From DATBLE01 sp963808815 (GTDB lineage: Bacteria > Actinomycetota > Thermoleophilia > Gaiellales > Gaiellaceae), in assembly GCA_963808815.1 (NCBI GenBank), contig CAWEGI010000013.1, positions 124,001 to 188,000 on the forward strand: a stretch of 64,000 nt of DNA. The letters run 5' to 3'. Position numbers and translations under genes: made by a program. Shown piece by piece: positions 1 through 9,638 of this stretch; within the stretch, counting starts at the first letter, position 1, and each line of letters starts with the position of its first letter. Below the pieces are notes generated by a model, which was given only the letters and a program-made list of their open reading frames with translations, did no database searches and was not told where the DNA came from.

Positions 1-113
1 AGATCTGGGCCTACCCGGGAGAGACCATGCGCGAGACGATGCTGGCGATGCTCGACGCCGACCGCGAGCGCCGGCTCGAGCAGCTGGCCGCGGACAGGAT
101 CGATCTCGCATGA
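1..113 (+). CDS. C-terminal end of an unidentified protein (partial)
   Basis: An open frame enters from the left edge and stops at the TGA at 111-113, giving 36 visible residues. They are rich in Arg, Glu, Leu and Ala and probably form a terminal helix. The stop overlaps the ATG of the next gene in an ATGA arrangement, so the two are probably co-transcribed and translationally coupled. Too little is visible to name a family. Confidence 0.55.
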   Translation, partial: IWAYPGETMRETMLAMLDADRERRLEQLAADRIDLA

Positions 114-862
114 ACGAGGAGGTGCTCGCAGGCGGCGACGTCAACGTCGTCGTCCGGGTCGGAGACACCGTGCGGCGGCCGACGGCCCGGTGGAGCCCAG
201 CCGTCCATGCGCTCCTTCGTCACTTCGAGTCGGCCGGATTCGACGGCGCCCCGCGATTCCTCGGCATCGACGACCGAGGACGCGAGATCCTTGGCTACGT
301 CGAGGGCGTAGCGGCACTCCCACCGGTGCCCGCGGACGACGAAGCCGTCGTCGAACTGGCACGCCTCGTCCGGCGGATGCACGACGCCCAGGCGGGCTTC
401 GTTCACCCGGGTCCGTGGTTCACACCGGACGAGACCGGCCCCGTGATCTGCTTCAGGGACTTCTTCCCGCCGAACGTGATCTTCCGCGACGGCCGGCCGG
501 TTGCGCTGATCGACTGGGATCTCGCCGGCCCTGGCGAACGGGCGCTCGACGTCGCAGCACTCGCCGCGTGGTGGAGTCCTCTCAGGCCCGACGACGAGGC
601 GGGGCAGTACGGTTTCCCGATCACCCGGCGCGGGCCGCGAATGCGGGCGATCTGCGACGCCTACGGCCTCGAGGATCGAGGCGACCTCATCGACCGGCTG
701 ATTGCCATGCGCCGCGCCGGCTACGAGCTCCACCAACGGCTGGGCGGGCACGAGCGACAGCCCGGCTGGCGGGAGATGTGGGATGCCGGCAGCGGCGAGA
801 CGGCCCTCGCTGGAATCCGCTGGCTGGAGGACAACCGCGAGGAGCTCGAGCGGTGGCTCTGA
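110..862 (+). CDS. Aminoglycoside phosphotransferase-family kinase
   Basis: A 250-aa small-molecule kinase of the APH/choline kinase fold. The C-lobe carries FRDFFPPN, which aligns with the Brenner motif HxDxxxxN and keeps the catalytic Asp and the Asn, followed by the metal-binding IDWD. The usual His of the Brenner motif is Phe here. The substrate is unknown; relatives phosphorylate aminoglycosides, homoserine, choline or sugars. The ATG overlaps the previous stop (ATGA), and the end overlaps the GTG of the ATP-grasp gene, so this is a coupled operon. The polysaccharide neighbours favour a sugar or metabolite kinase over a resistance enzyme, but this is inference. Confidence 0.75.
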   Translation: MNEEVLAGGDVNVVVRVGDTVRRPTARWSPAVHALLRHFESAGFDGAPRFLGIDDRGREILGYVEGVAALPPVPADDEAVVELARLVRRMHDAQAGFVHPGPWFTPDETGPVICFRDFFPPNVIFRDGRPVALIDWDLAGPGERALDVAALAAWWSPLRPDDEAGQYGFPITRRGPRMRAICDAYGLEDRGDLIDRLIAMRRAGYELHQRLGGHERQPGWREMWDAGSGETALAGIRWLEDNREELERWL

Positions 863-1909
863 AGCCGATCACCGTCCTCGTTTCCGCCTGCGGTGCGCCC
901 GGTACGGCCGCCCTGATGCGGGCGCTGCGCGAGAACGGCGAGCGCGAGGTGCGGATCGTCGGCACCGACATGGGCGAGCTGGCGATCGGGCGGCACCTCG
1001 CCGACGCGTTCCACCGGGTGCCCGCCGGGTCGGACGCTGGGTTCGCCGACGCGATGCTGGAGGTCTGCCGGTCGGAGGGCGTCGACGCCGTGCTGCCGCA
1101 GTCGTCGTTCGACCTGCTCGGTCTCGCCGAGGCGAAGGAACGCTTCGAGGGCATCGCCGTGCTCGTCTCCTCTCCGGAGGCGATCCACCGCTCGAACGAC
1201 AAGGCCGAGACCTACGCGCTGCTCGACCGCATCGGCGTCCGCGGCCCGGCCTGGCGACGGGTTTCGGGCGGCGAGGCGGTCGCTGCGGCCGCCCGCGAGC
1301 TCGGCTACCCCGACGTCGACGTCTGCATGAAGCCGGTGTTCTCGTCCGGCTCGCGCGGGTTTCGCGTCCTCTCGGCATCGGCCGACCGGCACGAGCAGCT
1401 GCTCTCCAACCGGCCGGGCGTGGCGGAGGCGCTGCGGCTGGAGGACCTGCTCGAGCTGCTCGGCGACGACCCGACCGAGCTGCTGGTGATGGAGCTCGCG
1501 ACCGGCAAGGAGCGGACGATCGACGGGATCGCGGTCGAGGGCCGGATCGCGCTCGGCCATCCGAAGACGCGCGAGGCGATGCGCGCCGGTCTGGCCATGT
1601 ACTTCGAGACCCTCGACGACCCGGCTCTGATGGAGACCGCGGCGCAGGATCGTCGCCGAGCTCCGCCTCGACCACTTCTTCAACATCCAGCTCGTCGGCG
1701 AGCAGGTGATCGAGATCAACCCGCGGATCTCGACGATCGTCTACCAGGAGGACCTGAACCTGCCCTACCTCGGCGTCAAGCACGCGCTCGGCGAGATCTC
1801 GGAGGAGGAGCTCGGCGCGCTCGCCTCGAGGATCCGGCCGACGCGGAGGGCGCTGCGGTTCTTCGACCAGGTCGAGTGGGATTCAGGGGCTGAACCCGAA
1901 GGGGTCTGA
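853..1909 (+). CDS. ATP-grasp carboxylate-amine ligase-like protein (frameshifted)
   Basis: Likely an ATP-grasp ligase that joins a carboxylate to an amine or thiol through an acylphosphate. The N-terminal Rossmann-like pre-ATP-grasp domain starts near ITVLVSACGAPG, as in carbamoyl-phosphate synthase large-subunit relatives. The ATP-grasp core follows, with the lysine segment CMKPVFSSGSRG and a C-terminal metal-binding EINPRIS. That last part lies in another frame: the reading changes at about 1635-1646, after which the conserved segment resumes and runs to the TGA at 1907-1909. The GTG at 853 overlaps the preceding gene. The break is probably an indel error because both sides are conserved. 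The substrate cannot be deduced. Confidence 0.7.
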
Positions 1910-1911
1910 CC

Positions 1912-2874
1912 CTGTCGACCGACGGCGCACCAGTTTCTCCCGACCGCCTCCGCGTCACCCACTGCCCGGTCAACACCGCCGGCGTGCCCTGGCAGAACGT
2001 GCTCGCGCTGCGCCGCAAGGGAGTCGACGCGCGACTCGTCGTCTTCGAGCGCTACAGGCTCCATCCCGAGGCCGACGAGTCGCTCGAGCGGCACGGGGGG
2101 CTCGCCCGGCAGCAGCTGACCCAGTGGCGAGCGTTCACCCGTCTCCTCCGCCACACCGACGTCTTCCACTTCTACTTCGGGCTCACGCTCGTGCCGAAAT
2201 CCCTGCAATTCCCCCTTTTGCGGGCGAAGCGCAAGCGCTCGGTGATGCACTTCCTCGGCTCCGACATCCGCGGCAAGCCGCCGGCCCAGCTGGCCTGGGC
2301 TCAGAAAGCCGACGCCCGCATCGTCGGCTCCTACGACGCGATCCGCTGGGTGCCGGACGCGGAGGTCGTCCCGCCGGGCATCGACCTGCGCGAGTACGAG
2401 CCGCACCCGCCCACCGTCCGGGAGCGCCCCGTCGTCGTCCACGCCCCCTCGAGCCGCCGGCGCAAGGGCACCGAGCACGTGATCGCCGCCTGCGCCGAGC
2501 TACCCGTCGACCTCGAGATCGTCGAGGGCCTCCACCACGACGAGGCCCGCAAGCGCTACGAGGCGGCCGACATCGTCGTCGACCAGCTGAACGCCGGCTG
2601 GTACGGGCTGTTCGCGATCGAGGCGATGGCGCTCGGCAAACCAGTCGTCACCTTCCTCCACGACGAGGCCGTCGCCCGCACGGAGGACGCGTTCGGGACG
2701 ACGGTGCCGATCGTCTCCGCCACCGCCGAGACACTCGCTGCGCATCTCCGCCCGCTCGTCGAGGACACCGAGCACCGCCGCCGCGTCGGCGCGGCGAGCC
2801 GCGAGTACGTCGAGCGCGTCCACGACATCGAGACCGTGGCCGACCGCCTGCTCGACATCTACGCTCGTCTCTGA
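1912..2874 (+). CDS. GT4-like glycosyltransferase, probable CTG start
   Basis: A GT-B fold glycosyltransferase of about 320 aa that would transfer a sugar from a nucleotide donor to a glycan or lipid acceptor in the cytoplasm. The donor half contains the segment around SSRRRKGTEHVIAA and the nucleotide-sugar region AIEAMALGKPVVTF, typical of GT4 enzymes. The first in-frame ATG/GTG is 1984, but family-like sequence (RVTHCPVNTAG) begins upstream. The only upstream candidates are CTG codons, and CTG 1912 lies 7 nt after GAAGGGG at 1898-1904. The gene follows the ATP-grasp stop by 2 nt and precedes the flippase by 1 nt. Family confidence is high; start confidence is moderate. Confidence 0.75.
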   Translation: MSTDGAPVSPDRLRVTHCPVNTAGVPWQNVLALRRKGVDARLVVFERYRLHPEADESLERHGGLARQQLTQWRAFTRLLRHTDVFHFYFGLTLVPKSLQFPLLRAKRKRSVMHFLGSDIRGKPPAQLAWAQKADARIVGSYDAIRWVPDAEVVPPGIDLREYEPHPPTVRERPVVVHAPSSRRRKGTEHVIAACAELPVDLEIVEGLHHDEARKRYEAADIVVDQLNAGWYGLFAIEAMALGKPVVTFLHDEAVARTEDAFGTTVPIVSATAETLAAHLRPLVEDTEHRRRVGAASREYVERVHDIETVADRLLDIYARL

Positions 2875-2875
2875 C

Positions 2876-4316
2876 GTGGCCCTCGGCGCAGAGGTCAAGC
2901 GGCTCGGCAAGCACACGGCCGTCTACGGCATCGGCGGGCTCGTCTCGCGGATCCTCGCCGTCCTCCTGCTGCCGCTGTACACGCACTACCTCGGCCCGCA
3001 GGGCTTCGGGAAGATCGAGACGATCGTCGCCCTGACGACGGTGCTCGTGATCGTCCTGCGGATGGGGATCTCGAGCGCGTTCTTCCGCTTCTACTTCGAC
3101 ACCAAGGACGAGGCCCACCGGACGCTGGTCGTCCGTACCTCCTTCTGGTTCACGATGACGATGGCGACGGCGGGGTTGATCGTCGGCTTCGTCCTCGCCA
3201 CGCCGATCGCACACGCGCTGAAGCTCGGCGACGACCCCTGGCTCGTCCGCGCCGCCTTCGTCGGGCTCTGGGCGCAGATGAACTACGAGCAGCTGACCTC
3301 GCTCTTCCGGGTCGAGGAGCGCTCGACCCAGTTCGTGCTCGCGAGCGTCGCGAACGTCCTGATCACGGTCGGGATGACGGTGCTGCTCGTCGTCGGTCTG
3401 CACAAGGGCGCGACCGGCGCGGTCGTCGGGAACTTCATCGGGACGCTCTGCGTCTACGTCGTGCTGCTCGCCTACCGCCGCTACCAGCTCGGCCTGCAGT
3501 TCTCGCGCGAGCTGCTCCGGGAGATGAACCGCTTCGGCATGCCGCTCGTCCCGTCGGCGCTCGCGCTGTGGGCGATCAACTTCATCGACCGGATCTTCAT
3601 CGCCCACTACAAGGGCCAGGCGGAGGTCGGCGTCTACTCGGTCGCGGTGCGGATCTCATCGGCGGTCGTCTTCCTGATGATCGCGTTCCGCCTCGCCTGG
3701 CCGGCGTTCGCCTACTCGATCGAGGACGACCGGGAGGCGAAGCGGACGTATCCGTTCGTGCTCACCTATCTGCTGTTCGTCTGCGCGTGGATCTCGCTCG
3801 CGCTCGGCGTGCTCGCGCCGTGGCTCGTCCACCTGCTCGCCCGCGGGCCCGGCTTCGCCCGCGCAGCCGACGCCGTCGCGCTGCTCTCGTTCGCCGCCAC
3901 CGCCTACGCCGGCTACACGGTGGTGGCGATCGGGATCGGCCGCGCGCGCCAGACGCAGTTCAACTGGGTGGTCAGCGGCATCGCCGCGGCCGTGAACATC
4001 GGCCTGAACTTCGCGCTCATTCCTCCCTACGGGATGATCGGCGCCGCGATCTCGACCCTCGTCGCGTACCTGACGCTGTTCGCCGGCATGGTGGTGAACT
4101 CGAGCCGCGTCTACCCGGTCGACTACCAGTGGCGGCGCGTCGCCACCCTGACCGGAGTGGCCGTCGGCGCTGACCGTCGCCGGCAGCGTCCCCGACGTGC
4201 CGCTCGCGGTCGCGATCCTGATCGCGCTCGCCTACCCCGTCGTGCTGCTACCGCTGGGCTTCTACCTGCCCGCCGAGCGCCGCCGGCTCCGCCGCCTCGT
4301 CGGCGCGTCCGCCTGA
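2876..4316 (+). CDS. Polysaccharide flippase, Wzx/MOP type (frameshifted near C-terminus)
   Basis: A polytopic inner-membrane protein of about 480 aa resembling oligosaccharide flippases, which move lipid-linked glycans across the membrane. The N-terminus (LGKHTAVYGIGGLVSRILAV) and a succession of about 12-14 hydrophobic helices match the MOP superfamily. The GTG at 2876 is 1 nt past the glycosyltransferase stop. The reading shifts at about 4160-4170: the original frame becomes Arg/Pro-rich, whereas another frame supplies the last hydrophobic helix and a basic tail ending at the TGA 4314-4316. The 3' end overlaps the convergent carbamoyltransferase gene by 69 bp. Confidence 0.8.
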
Positions 4317-6036
4317 GCGTCTCACGACCGAGTTCCCGAGCACGAGCAGGTCCATGCGCGTCTTCTGGAACGTCTCGATCGCCTGCTGCGGCGTCATCAC
4401 GATCGGCTCGTTCTCGTTGAACGACGTATTGAGCAGGATCGGGACGCCCGTCAGCTGCTCGAACGCGCGGATCAGCCGGTGGAAGCGGGGGCTCGCCTCC
4501 TCGGTGACCGCCTGGACGCGGCCGGTGTCGTCGACGTGGTTGACCGCCGGGATCAGCTCGCGCTTCTCGATCCGCGTCCGGTAGACGAGCACCATGTACG
4601 GCGAGGGGTAGTCCTGCTCGAACCACTCGCCGACCGCCTCGGCCAGGATCGACGGCGCGAACGGCCGGAACGGCTCGCGGTGCTTGATCCGCGCGTTGAG
4701 GACGTCCTTCATGTCCGGCCGGCGCGGGTCGGCGACGATCGAGCGGTGGCCGAGCGCCCGCGGGCCGTACTCCATCCGGCCCTGGAACCAGCCGACCACG
4801 TCGCCGGCGGCGATCCGCTCCGCCACGAGCGCGAACAGCGCGTCGTCGTCGAGCCGGTCGCGCGTCGAGGCCGGCAGCGGCGAGCGCGGCCGAGCACTCG
4901 TCCTCCGAGTACTCCGGCCCCCAGTAGGCGTGCTCCATCGTGAACCCGCGCGGGCGCCCGAGCTCCTGGTGCCAGACGTGGAGCGCCGCGCCGACCGCGA
5001 TTCCCGAGTCGCCGGCCGCCGGCTGCACCCAGACCTCCTCGAACGGCGTCTCCGGCCGGATGCGCCCGTTGGCCACGGCATTCAGCGCGACTCCTCCCGC
5101 CAGGCAGATCCTCGGGATCCCGGTGCGCTCCCAGAGCGCGTTCGACCAGGTGCAGGTACGCCTCCTCCAGCATGGCCTGGAGCGACGCGGCGACGTCCTC
5201 GTGCAACGCGGTCAGCTCGGACTCCGGCTCCCGCGCGGGGCCGATCACCTCCTCCAGCCGCTCCGGAGAAGAGCGTGCCGATCGTCGGCGTGCCGTCGTC
5301 CCAGGTCATGTCCACGCCTTCCTCGTCGTGCCGGAAGAAGTCGAGTCCGAGCTCGAAGACGTCGCCTTTCGGGCGCACGACGTGCCGCATCTCCGCCAGG
5401 AAGCGCGGCGTGCCGTAGGGCGCGAGGCCCATCACCTTGCCCTCGTCGCCGTAGCCCGGAAAGCCCGAGCCACTGCGTGACCGCCGTGTAGAAGATCCCG
5501 AGCGAGTGCGGGAAGAGCACGCGCTCGAGCACCGTGAACGACTCGCCGCGCCCCTCGGCCAGCATGGTCGAGGCGAAGTCGCCGAAGCCGTCGACCGTGA
5601 GGATCGCCGCGTCGTCGAACGGCGACGGGAAGAACGCGCTCGCGACGTGCGCGCGGTGGTGCTCGACGTGGTGGAGCTCGCGCGCCGACCTCGGCGCCGA
5701 GGGCCGCCTCCAGCTCGGCCTTCACGTCGCGGACGCGGGCGGCGTTCGCGAGCCGCTCCCTGAGGAAGCGCGGGACTGGCGCCGTGGGTGAGCGTGCGGC
5801 GGCAGCTTCGCGCCGAGGTTCGCCTTCGGGTCGCGGCCGATCGCGACGTGGTCGAGGTCGGCGGCGGCGAGTCCCGCGTGGGCGAGGCACCAGGCCGCCG
5901 ACTGCGCGGGGAACCCGGCGCAGTGCTTGACGCGGTTGAAGCGCTCTTCCTCGGCTGCGCAGACGAGCTCGCCGTCGACCACGAGCGCGGCCGCCGCGTC
6001 GCCGTGGTAGGCGTTCAAACCGAGGATCGCCGTCAA
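4248..6036 (-). CDS. NodU/CmcH-family O-carbamoyltransferase (about six frameshifts)
   Basis: Carbamoyltransferases of this family move the carbamoyl group of carbamoyl phosphate onto sugar or antibiotic hydroxyls. Read across about six frame changes (near 5790, 5683, 5462, 5262, 5140 and 4880) the whole family layout is present. The N-terminus is ILGLNAYHGDAAAA, then come VEHHRAHVASAFF with the characteristic His cluster, VMGLAPYG, a YrdC-like half with GRMEYGPRALGHRSI, and LNTSFNENEPIV. No internal segment is missing, so indel errors are more likely than long-standing decay, but a recent pseudogene cannot be excluded. The TTG at 6036 lies 7 nt after a TACACT -10 box, suggesting a leaderless mRNA. 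It converges on the flippase and probably decorates the same glycan. Confidence 0.75.
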
Positions 6037-6043
6037 GCCGAAC

Positions 6044-6049
6044 AGTGTA
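6044..6049 (-). promoter_or_regulatory. -10 box, leaderless promoter of the carbamoyltransferase
   Basis: TACACT on the minus strand ends 7 nt before the TTG start at 6036, placing the transcription start at or next to the first codon. No good -35 is visible. Confidence 0.5.
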
Positions 6050-6056
6050 AGTACTC

Positions 6057-6100
6057 GTTCTTAGGCCGTTCTCAGGTCGCTTTCAGAGACTGCTCAGGTG
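6057..6100 (+). promoter_or_regulatory. Four tandem 11-bp repeats: probable response-regulator operator for htrA
   Basis: Four contiguous 11-bp units can be read: GTTCTTAGGCC, GTTCTCAGGTC, GCTTTCAGAGA and CTGCTCAGGTG. Each has a T-C-(T)-A-G core at the same phase. An 11-bp period is typical of head-to-tail binding by OmpR/PhoB-family response regulators. The array ends where the -35 would be for a TATCCA -10 at 6121-6126 (17 nt spacing), as in class II activation. The array also sits just upstream of the divergent carbamoyltransferase promoter. Confidence 0.55.
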
Positions 6101-6143
6101 GCACTGGTTTCCTGCTTGGGTATCCAGTGGACGAAAGGATGAA

Positions 6144-7181
6144 ATGACTCGAATCTTTGCCCTCAGCGCTGCCGTCCTCGCCGCCGTCGCGGTGGGCATC
6201 GCCTCCTACGCCGTGGTGACACACGACGGCTCCAAGACCGTGGTCCGCGAGGTGACCGTGTCCGGCGGGACGCCGACCGCGTCGACGTCGACGGCGTCGC
6301 CGGCGACCGTGTTCCAGAGCGCCGACAGGGGCGTCGTCGAGATCACGGTCTCGACCTCGAGCTCGCCCTACGGCGGCCAGGCCCAGGCTCAGGGCTCCGG
6401 CTTCGTCTACGACGGCGCCGGCAACATCATCACCAACGAGCACGTGGTCGAGGGCGAGAACGCGATCTCCGTGCGATTCTGGAACGGCGCCACCTACCGT
6501 GCGTCGCTCGTCGGCACCGACCCGTCGACCGACGTCGCCGTGATCAAGGTGAACGCGCCGGCCTCGGTGCTCCACCCGATCGCGCTCGGCAACTCGAGCG
6601 CGCTCCAGGTCGGCCAGCCCGTGGTCGCGATCGGCAGCCCGTACGGTCTCGAAAACACCGCCACGGCCGGGATCGTCAGCGCTCTGCACCGCGAGATGAC
6701 CGCGCCGAACAACTTCACCATCCCCGATTCGATCCAGACCGACGCGCCGATCAACCACGGCAACTCGGGTGGCCCGCTGCTGAACCTCGCCGGCCAGGTG
6801 ATCGGGATCAACGCGCAGATCAAGAGCGACACGGGCGAGAACACCGGCATCGGCTTCGCGGTTCCGTCCAACACGGTCAAGTCGATCGTGTCGCAGCTGC
6901 TCACCAGCGGGAACGTCAAGCACGCCTACCTCGGCGTCGGCATCGCGACCGCGCAGAACGGCGTCCAGCTGACCGAGGTCCGGTCCGGCACGCCGGCTGC
7001 GAAGGCGGGCCTCCAGACGGGCGACGTGATCACCCGCGTCGACGGCCACAAGGTCACGAACGCGTCCGAGCTCGGCCAGGCGATCGACGCCAAGCGGCCG
7101 GGCACGAAGGTCAGCGTCACGTATCTCCGGAACGGCTCCACGCACACGGTGAGCGTCACGCTCGGCGTGCGCCCCTCCTAG
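6144..7181 (+). CDS. HtrA/DegP-like membrane-anchored serine protease with one PDZ domain
   Basis: A 345-aa extracytoplasmic protease that would degrade or process misfolded envelope proteins. Residues 5-25 form a signal anchor, followed by a Ser/Thr-rich linker. A trypsin-like domain (about 52-250) has the complete triad: His100 in ITNEHVV, Asp130 in STDVAVIKV and Ser208 in HGNSGGPL. A PDZ domain occupies about 255-340. One PDZ is usual for actinobacterial HtrA paralogues. The RBS AAAGGA at 6134-6139 fixes the ATG. The 11-bp repeat operator upstream suggests control by a two-component envelope-stress regulator. A strong hairpin follows the stop. Confidence 0.92.
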   Translation: MTRIFALSAAVLAAVAVGIASYAVVTHDGSKTVVREVTVSGGTPTASTSTASPATVFQSADRGVVEITVSTSSSPYGGQAQAQGSGFVYDGAGNIITNEHVVEGENAISVRFWNGATYRASLVGTDPSTDVAVIKVNAPASVLHPIALGNSSALQVGQPVVAIGSPYGLENTATAGIVSALHREMTAPNNFTIPDSIQTDAPINHGNSGGPLLNLAGQVIGINAQIKSDTGENTGIGFAVPSNTVKSIVSQLLTSGNVKHAYLGVGIATAQNGVQLTEVRSGTPAAKAGLQTGDVITRVDGHKVTNASELGQAIDAKRPGTKVSVTYLRNGSTHTVSVTLGVRPS

Positions 7182-7205
7182 CTCGATCCTGTCCCGTCCC
7201 CCAGC

Positions 7206-7231
7206 GAAGCGGCCTCCCCGGAGGCCGCTTC
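7206..7231. terminator. Hairpin terminator shared by convergent genes
   Basis: GAAGCGGCCTC at 7206-7216 pairs perfectly with GAGGCCGCTTC at 7221-7231 around a 4-nt loop. It sits between the htrA stop (7181) and the convergent gene ending at 7240, so it can serve both strands. There is no long T tract. Confidence 0.75.
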
Positions 7232-7239
7232 GTGCTTGG

Positions 7240-7996
7240 TCACCGTCTCGGCTCGAAGGCGAGCGCGCTGACGATCGTCCGCGACTCCGGCCCCGGCTGG
7301 TCCTGCGTCGAGTAGGGACGGTTGAGCAGGTGGCTGCGATGGACGAGCGTGGTCGAGCCTCCTCCGTCGAGGTTGATCGCGCTCTCGGCGCCGAGCTCGA
7401 CCATCAGCTCTGCGAGCTCGACCATCGAGAGGCCGCCGTCGACGCGCGACCGGCGACCGTCGCATGCGACTGCGATCAGCCGGTCTCCAGCGATGCCGAG
7501 CGCTGCCCGGGGGTGGCGGCCGTCGGTGATGTCGGAGTCGAACTGGGCAACGTCGGCCGAGAAGCCCTCGCGATCGTCGTCGCCGAACACGATCGTCCCG
7601 TCGGCGACCAGCAACGGCCCCGCCTGCAGGAGGTCTCCGCCGGGTCGGTCCGGGGCTTCGGCCCGCTCGGCCAGCCGAACGACGCCGTCGTCGATCACGA
7701 CCGAGCCGCGGCGCGGTCCGTACGTGCCGGCGATCGCCTCGTGATCGACGGGCCGCCCGTCGATCCAGACCTCGCCGAGCGGACGATAGGGGTCGCGGAG
7801 AAAGAAGCCGCCGACGATCGCCTCGTCGACGCCGTTCGCCACGCACCAGACGTCCAGGCGGCGAGGCTCGGGAAAGTGCAGGACCCGCGCGGCCGTCGCC
7901 GCAAGGGGATGGCGGACGCAGTAGACGGTCGTGACGTCGCCGTCCGGCGAGCGTCTGCCGCCAGAGGTCGTACTCGATGGCGGCAGACGCCGTCAC
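7240..7996 (-). CDS. Phosphodiester glycosidase (NAGPA) domain protein, frameshifted near N-terminus
   Basis: The C-terminal two thirds match the phosphodiester glycosidase/NAGPA domain, whose human member removes N-acetylglucosamine from mannose-6-phosphate; bacterial members act on exported glycophosphodiesters. Visible are a regulatory-looking GLSMVELAELM helix and the signature AINLDGGGSTTLV near the C-terminus. The good reading continues upstream of GTG 7842, the first canonical start in that frame (segment VYCVRHPLAATAARVL), but lacks its own start there. A GTG at 7996 in another frame gives IEYDLWRQTL and joins it at about 7950. A one-base indel there would restore a protein of about 250 aa. 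No signal peptide is evident. Confidence 0.65.
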
Positions 7997-8030
7997 TCGC
8001 CGCGTTGCGATCGGAGCGCCGGTGCGACCG

Positions 8031-8417
8031 CTAGGAGAGCGCCTTCTGCTTGAGCTGGTCGAACTCCGCCTGCGTGATCGTCCCGTCGGCGAGCAGCGCC
8101 TTCGCCTTGGTGATCTGCTCGGCCGGGTCGGTCGCGACCGACTGGACGTAGGAGTCGAACTGGCGCTGCGAGGCCTCGGCAGCCTTCTGGTTTCGCTCCG
8201 CCATTCCCCCGTGCTCGACGAGCAGGTACACGAGCACGCCGAGGTACGGAAGGAGGATCACGAACACCACCCAGCCGACCTTCGCCCAGCCGGAGGTGTC
8301 GTGACGGCGAAAGAGGTCGGCGAACACGGTGATCAGGAGCCAGAACCAGATCACCCACGCCATCAGCAGCAGCAAGTCCCAGAAGAAATCCCAGAACGAG
8401 AAGTCGGCAAGCACCAC
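8031..8417 (-). CDS. Membrane protein with PLD nuclease N-terminal-like and SHOCT domains
   Basis: A 128-aa protein with two hydrophobic helices: one rich in Trp/Phe (residues about 4-33) and one near 45-65. These resemble the PLDc_N membrane segment. A C-terminal SHOCT motif of about 30 residues (KALLADGTITQAEFDQLK) usually mediates oligomerisation. GTG 8417 is preferred over the ATG at 8480 because GGAAAGG precedes it at good spacing and the extra residues are unlike the family. Its function is unknown; relatives are common small envelope proteins in actinobacteria. Confidence 0.75.
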   Translation of the reverse strand: MVLADFSFWDFFWDLLLLMAWVIWFWLLITVFADLFRRHDTSGWAKVGWVVFVILLPYLGVLVYLLVEHGGMAERNQKAAEASQRQFDSYVQSVATDPAEQITKAKALLADGTITQAEFDQLKQKALS

Positions 8418-8526
8418 GAAAGCCACCTTTCCGATCGCTAGCGGAGGCGTGATCGTACGACCTTCGAGCAGGGGCGGCAAGAACGCGAATCAGCCGGCGA
8501 CCCGCGGACGCCGGAGTCTTCGACCC

Positions 8527-9638
8527 CTACGACGCGGGCTCCTCGGAGGCGTCTTCGCGCCTCAGCTTCCGCTTCTCCTTCTGCTCGCGCGCCTGCTCCT
8601 TCGCGCCGACGTAGGACTCCTTGACCAGCTGAGAGCCTCCGCTCCAACCGAACACGATGCAGATCAGGACGACGGCGAAGAGGACGTTGAAGGCCGTGGT
8701 GATGAGTTGCTGCGCGACGGAGTAGGCGGTCGCGGTGGTCGTGGTCGTATAGCTCGAGAGCGCGAACGAGTTGAACGCCTGGTTGATCCCCACACCGCCG
8801 GGCGTGACCGAGAGGATGTTGGCCAGCTGATTCGACCCGAGGACCGACATCACCGAGCCGAAGGTGACCGGGATCGAGTAGGCGGCCAGGAAGACGATGA
8901 TCACGAGCACCTTCGCGACGTAGCCGAGCACCTGTGGAAGCAGCACGCTCTTCAGGTACGCATGGAGGTCGCCGAGGATGGCTGCGCCCTCCTTCGCCTT
9001 GGCCCACATCTTCTTGAACCAGGCCCAGAAGGACCGCAGCAGGACGTAGATCAGAAAGCCGCCGCCCAGGACGATCACGATGATCAGGACCCAGTGACCC
9101 GAGATCGCGTCGCGGATCCCGCCGAACTGGAAGCTGAACGAGCCGGCCACCTCCGCGAAGAGGTAGATGTAGATCAGCGTCCCGAGCAGGAAGTAGAAGA
9201 TCTTCTGGACGACGTAGCCGGCGAGCACCCCGGGGAAGTTGGCCCGCTCGATGATGGCGACGTACATCAGCAGCGTCACGAGCGTGCCGATGTTCGCGGG
9301 CAGGAAGTTGTTCAGGGCGACACCGGCCGCATACGACGCGAGCACGGGCATGAACGTCACCTGGCCGCGGTAGGCGTAGTTGAGGATCCCGTACCAGCCC
9401 AGAGCCGTGAACGTCGTCTGGAGACCCTGGAAGAGGCAGCCGAGGACGATGTATCCGAACGAGATCTCCGTGACCGTGTCCCAGAGCTGCTGGAACCAGC
9501 CCCAGACGTCGACGCCGGCGATCCGTAGGAACGCGAGCAGCACGACGATCCCGACGATCCAGGCGGCGATCCGCATGAGCCGCCGGTGGGTGGGCTCGCG
9601 CTCGGGGGGGCCGTGACCTGCGGGGCAGATGCGGTCAT
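8527..9638 (-). CDS. UPF0104 / LPG synthase transmembrane-domain family protein
   Basis: A polytopic membrane protein of about 370 aa with about eight helices and a charged Lys/Arg/Glu-rich tail. It resembles the flippase-like transmembrane domain of lysylphosphatidylglycerol synthase and archaeal AglD. Core motifs include NNFLPANIGTLVTLL and the family-typical SVTPGGVGINQAFN. The frame opens to 9666, but ATG 9638, preceded by GAGG, gives a more natural N-terminus (MTASAPQVTAPP) if a run of seven C on this strand (9604-9610) is one base short. The next in-frame start is ATG 9576. It likely acts in lipid or glycolipid export; the substrate is unknown. Confidence 0.75.

Noticed and set aside
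190..1893. A 567-codon frame beginning inside the phosphotransferase gene
   Set aside because: The first 220 residues are an Arg/Pro-rich shadow; only the part from GTG 853 is the ATP-grasp protein.
2648..3607. Long acidic/basic frames opposite the flippase and many other genes
   Set aside because: They are antisense shadows typical of high-GC DNA: Asp/Glu/Arg/His-rich, without motifs, overlapping recognised genes entirely.
4248..6036. Calling the carbamoyltransferase a pseudogene
   Set aside because: All domains are complete and other genes in the window, including likely essential ones, show the same kind of break, so sequence error is at least as likely.
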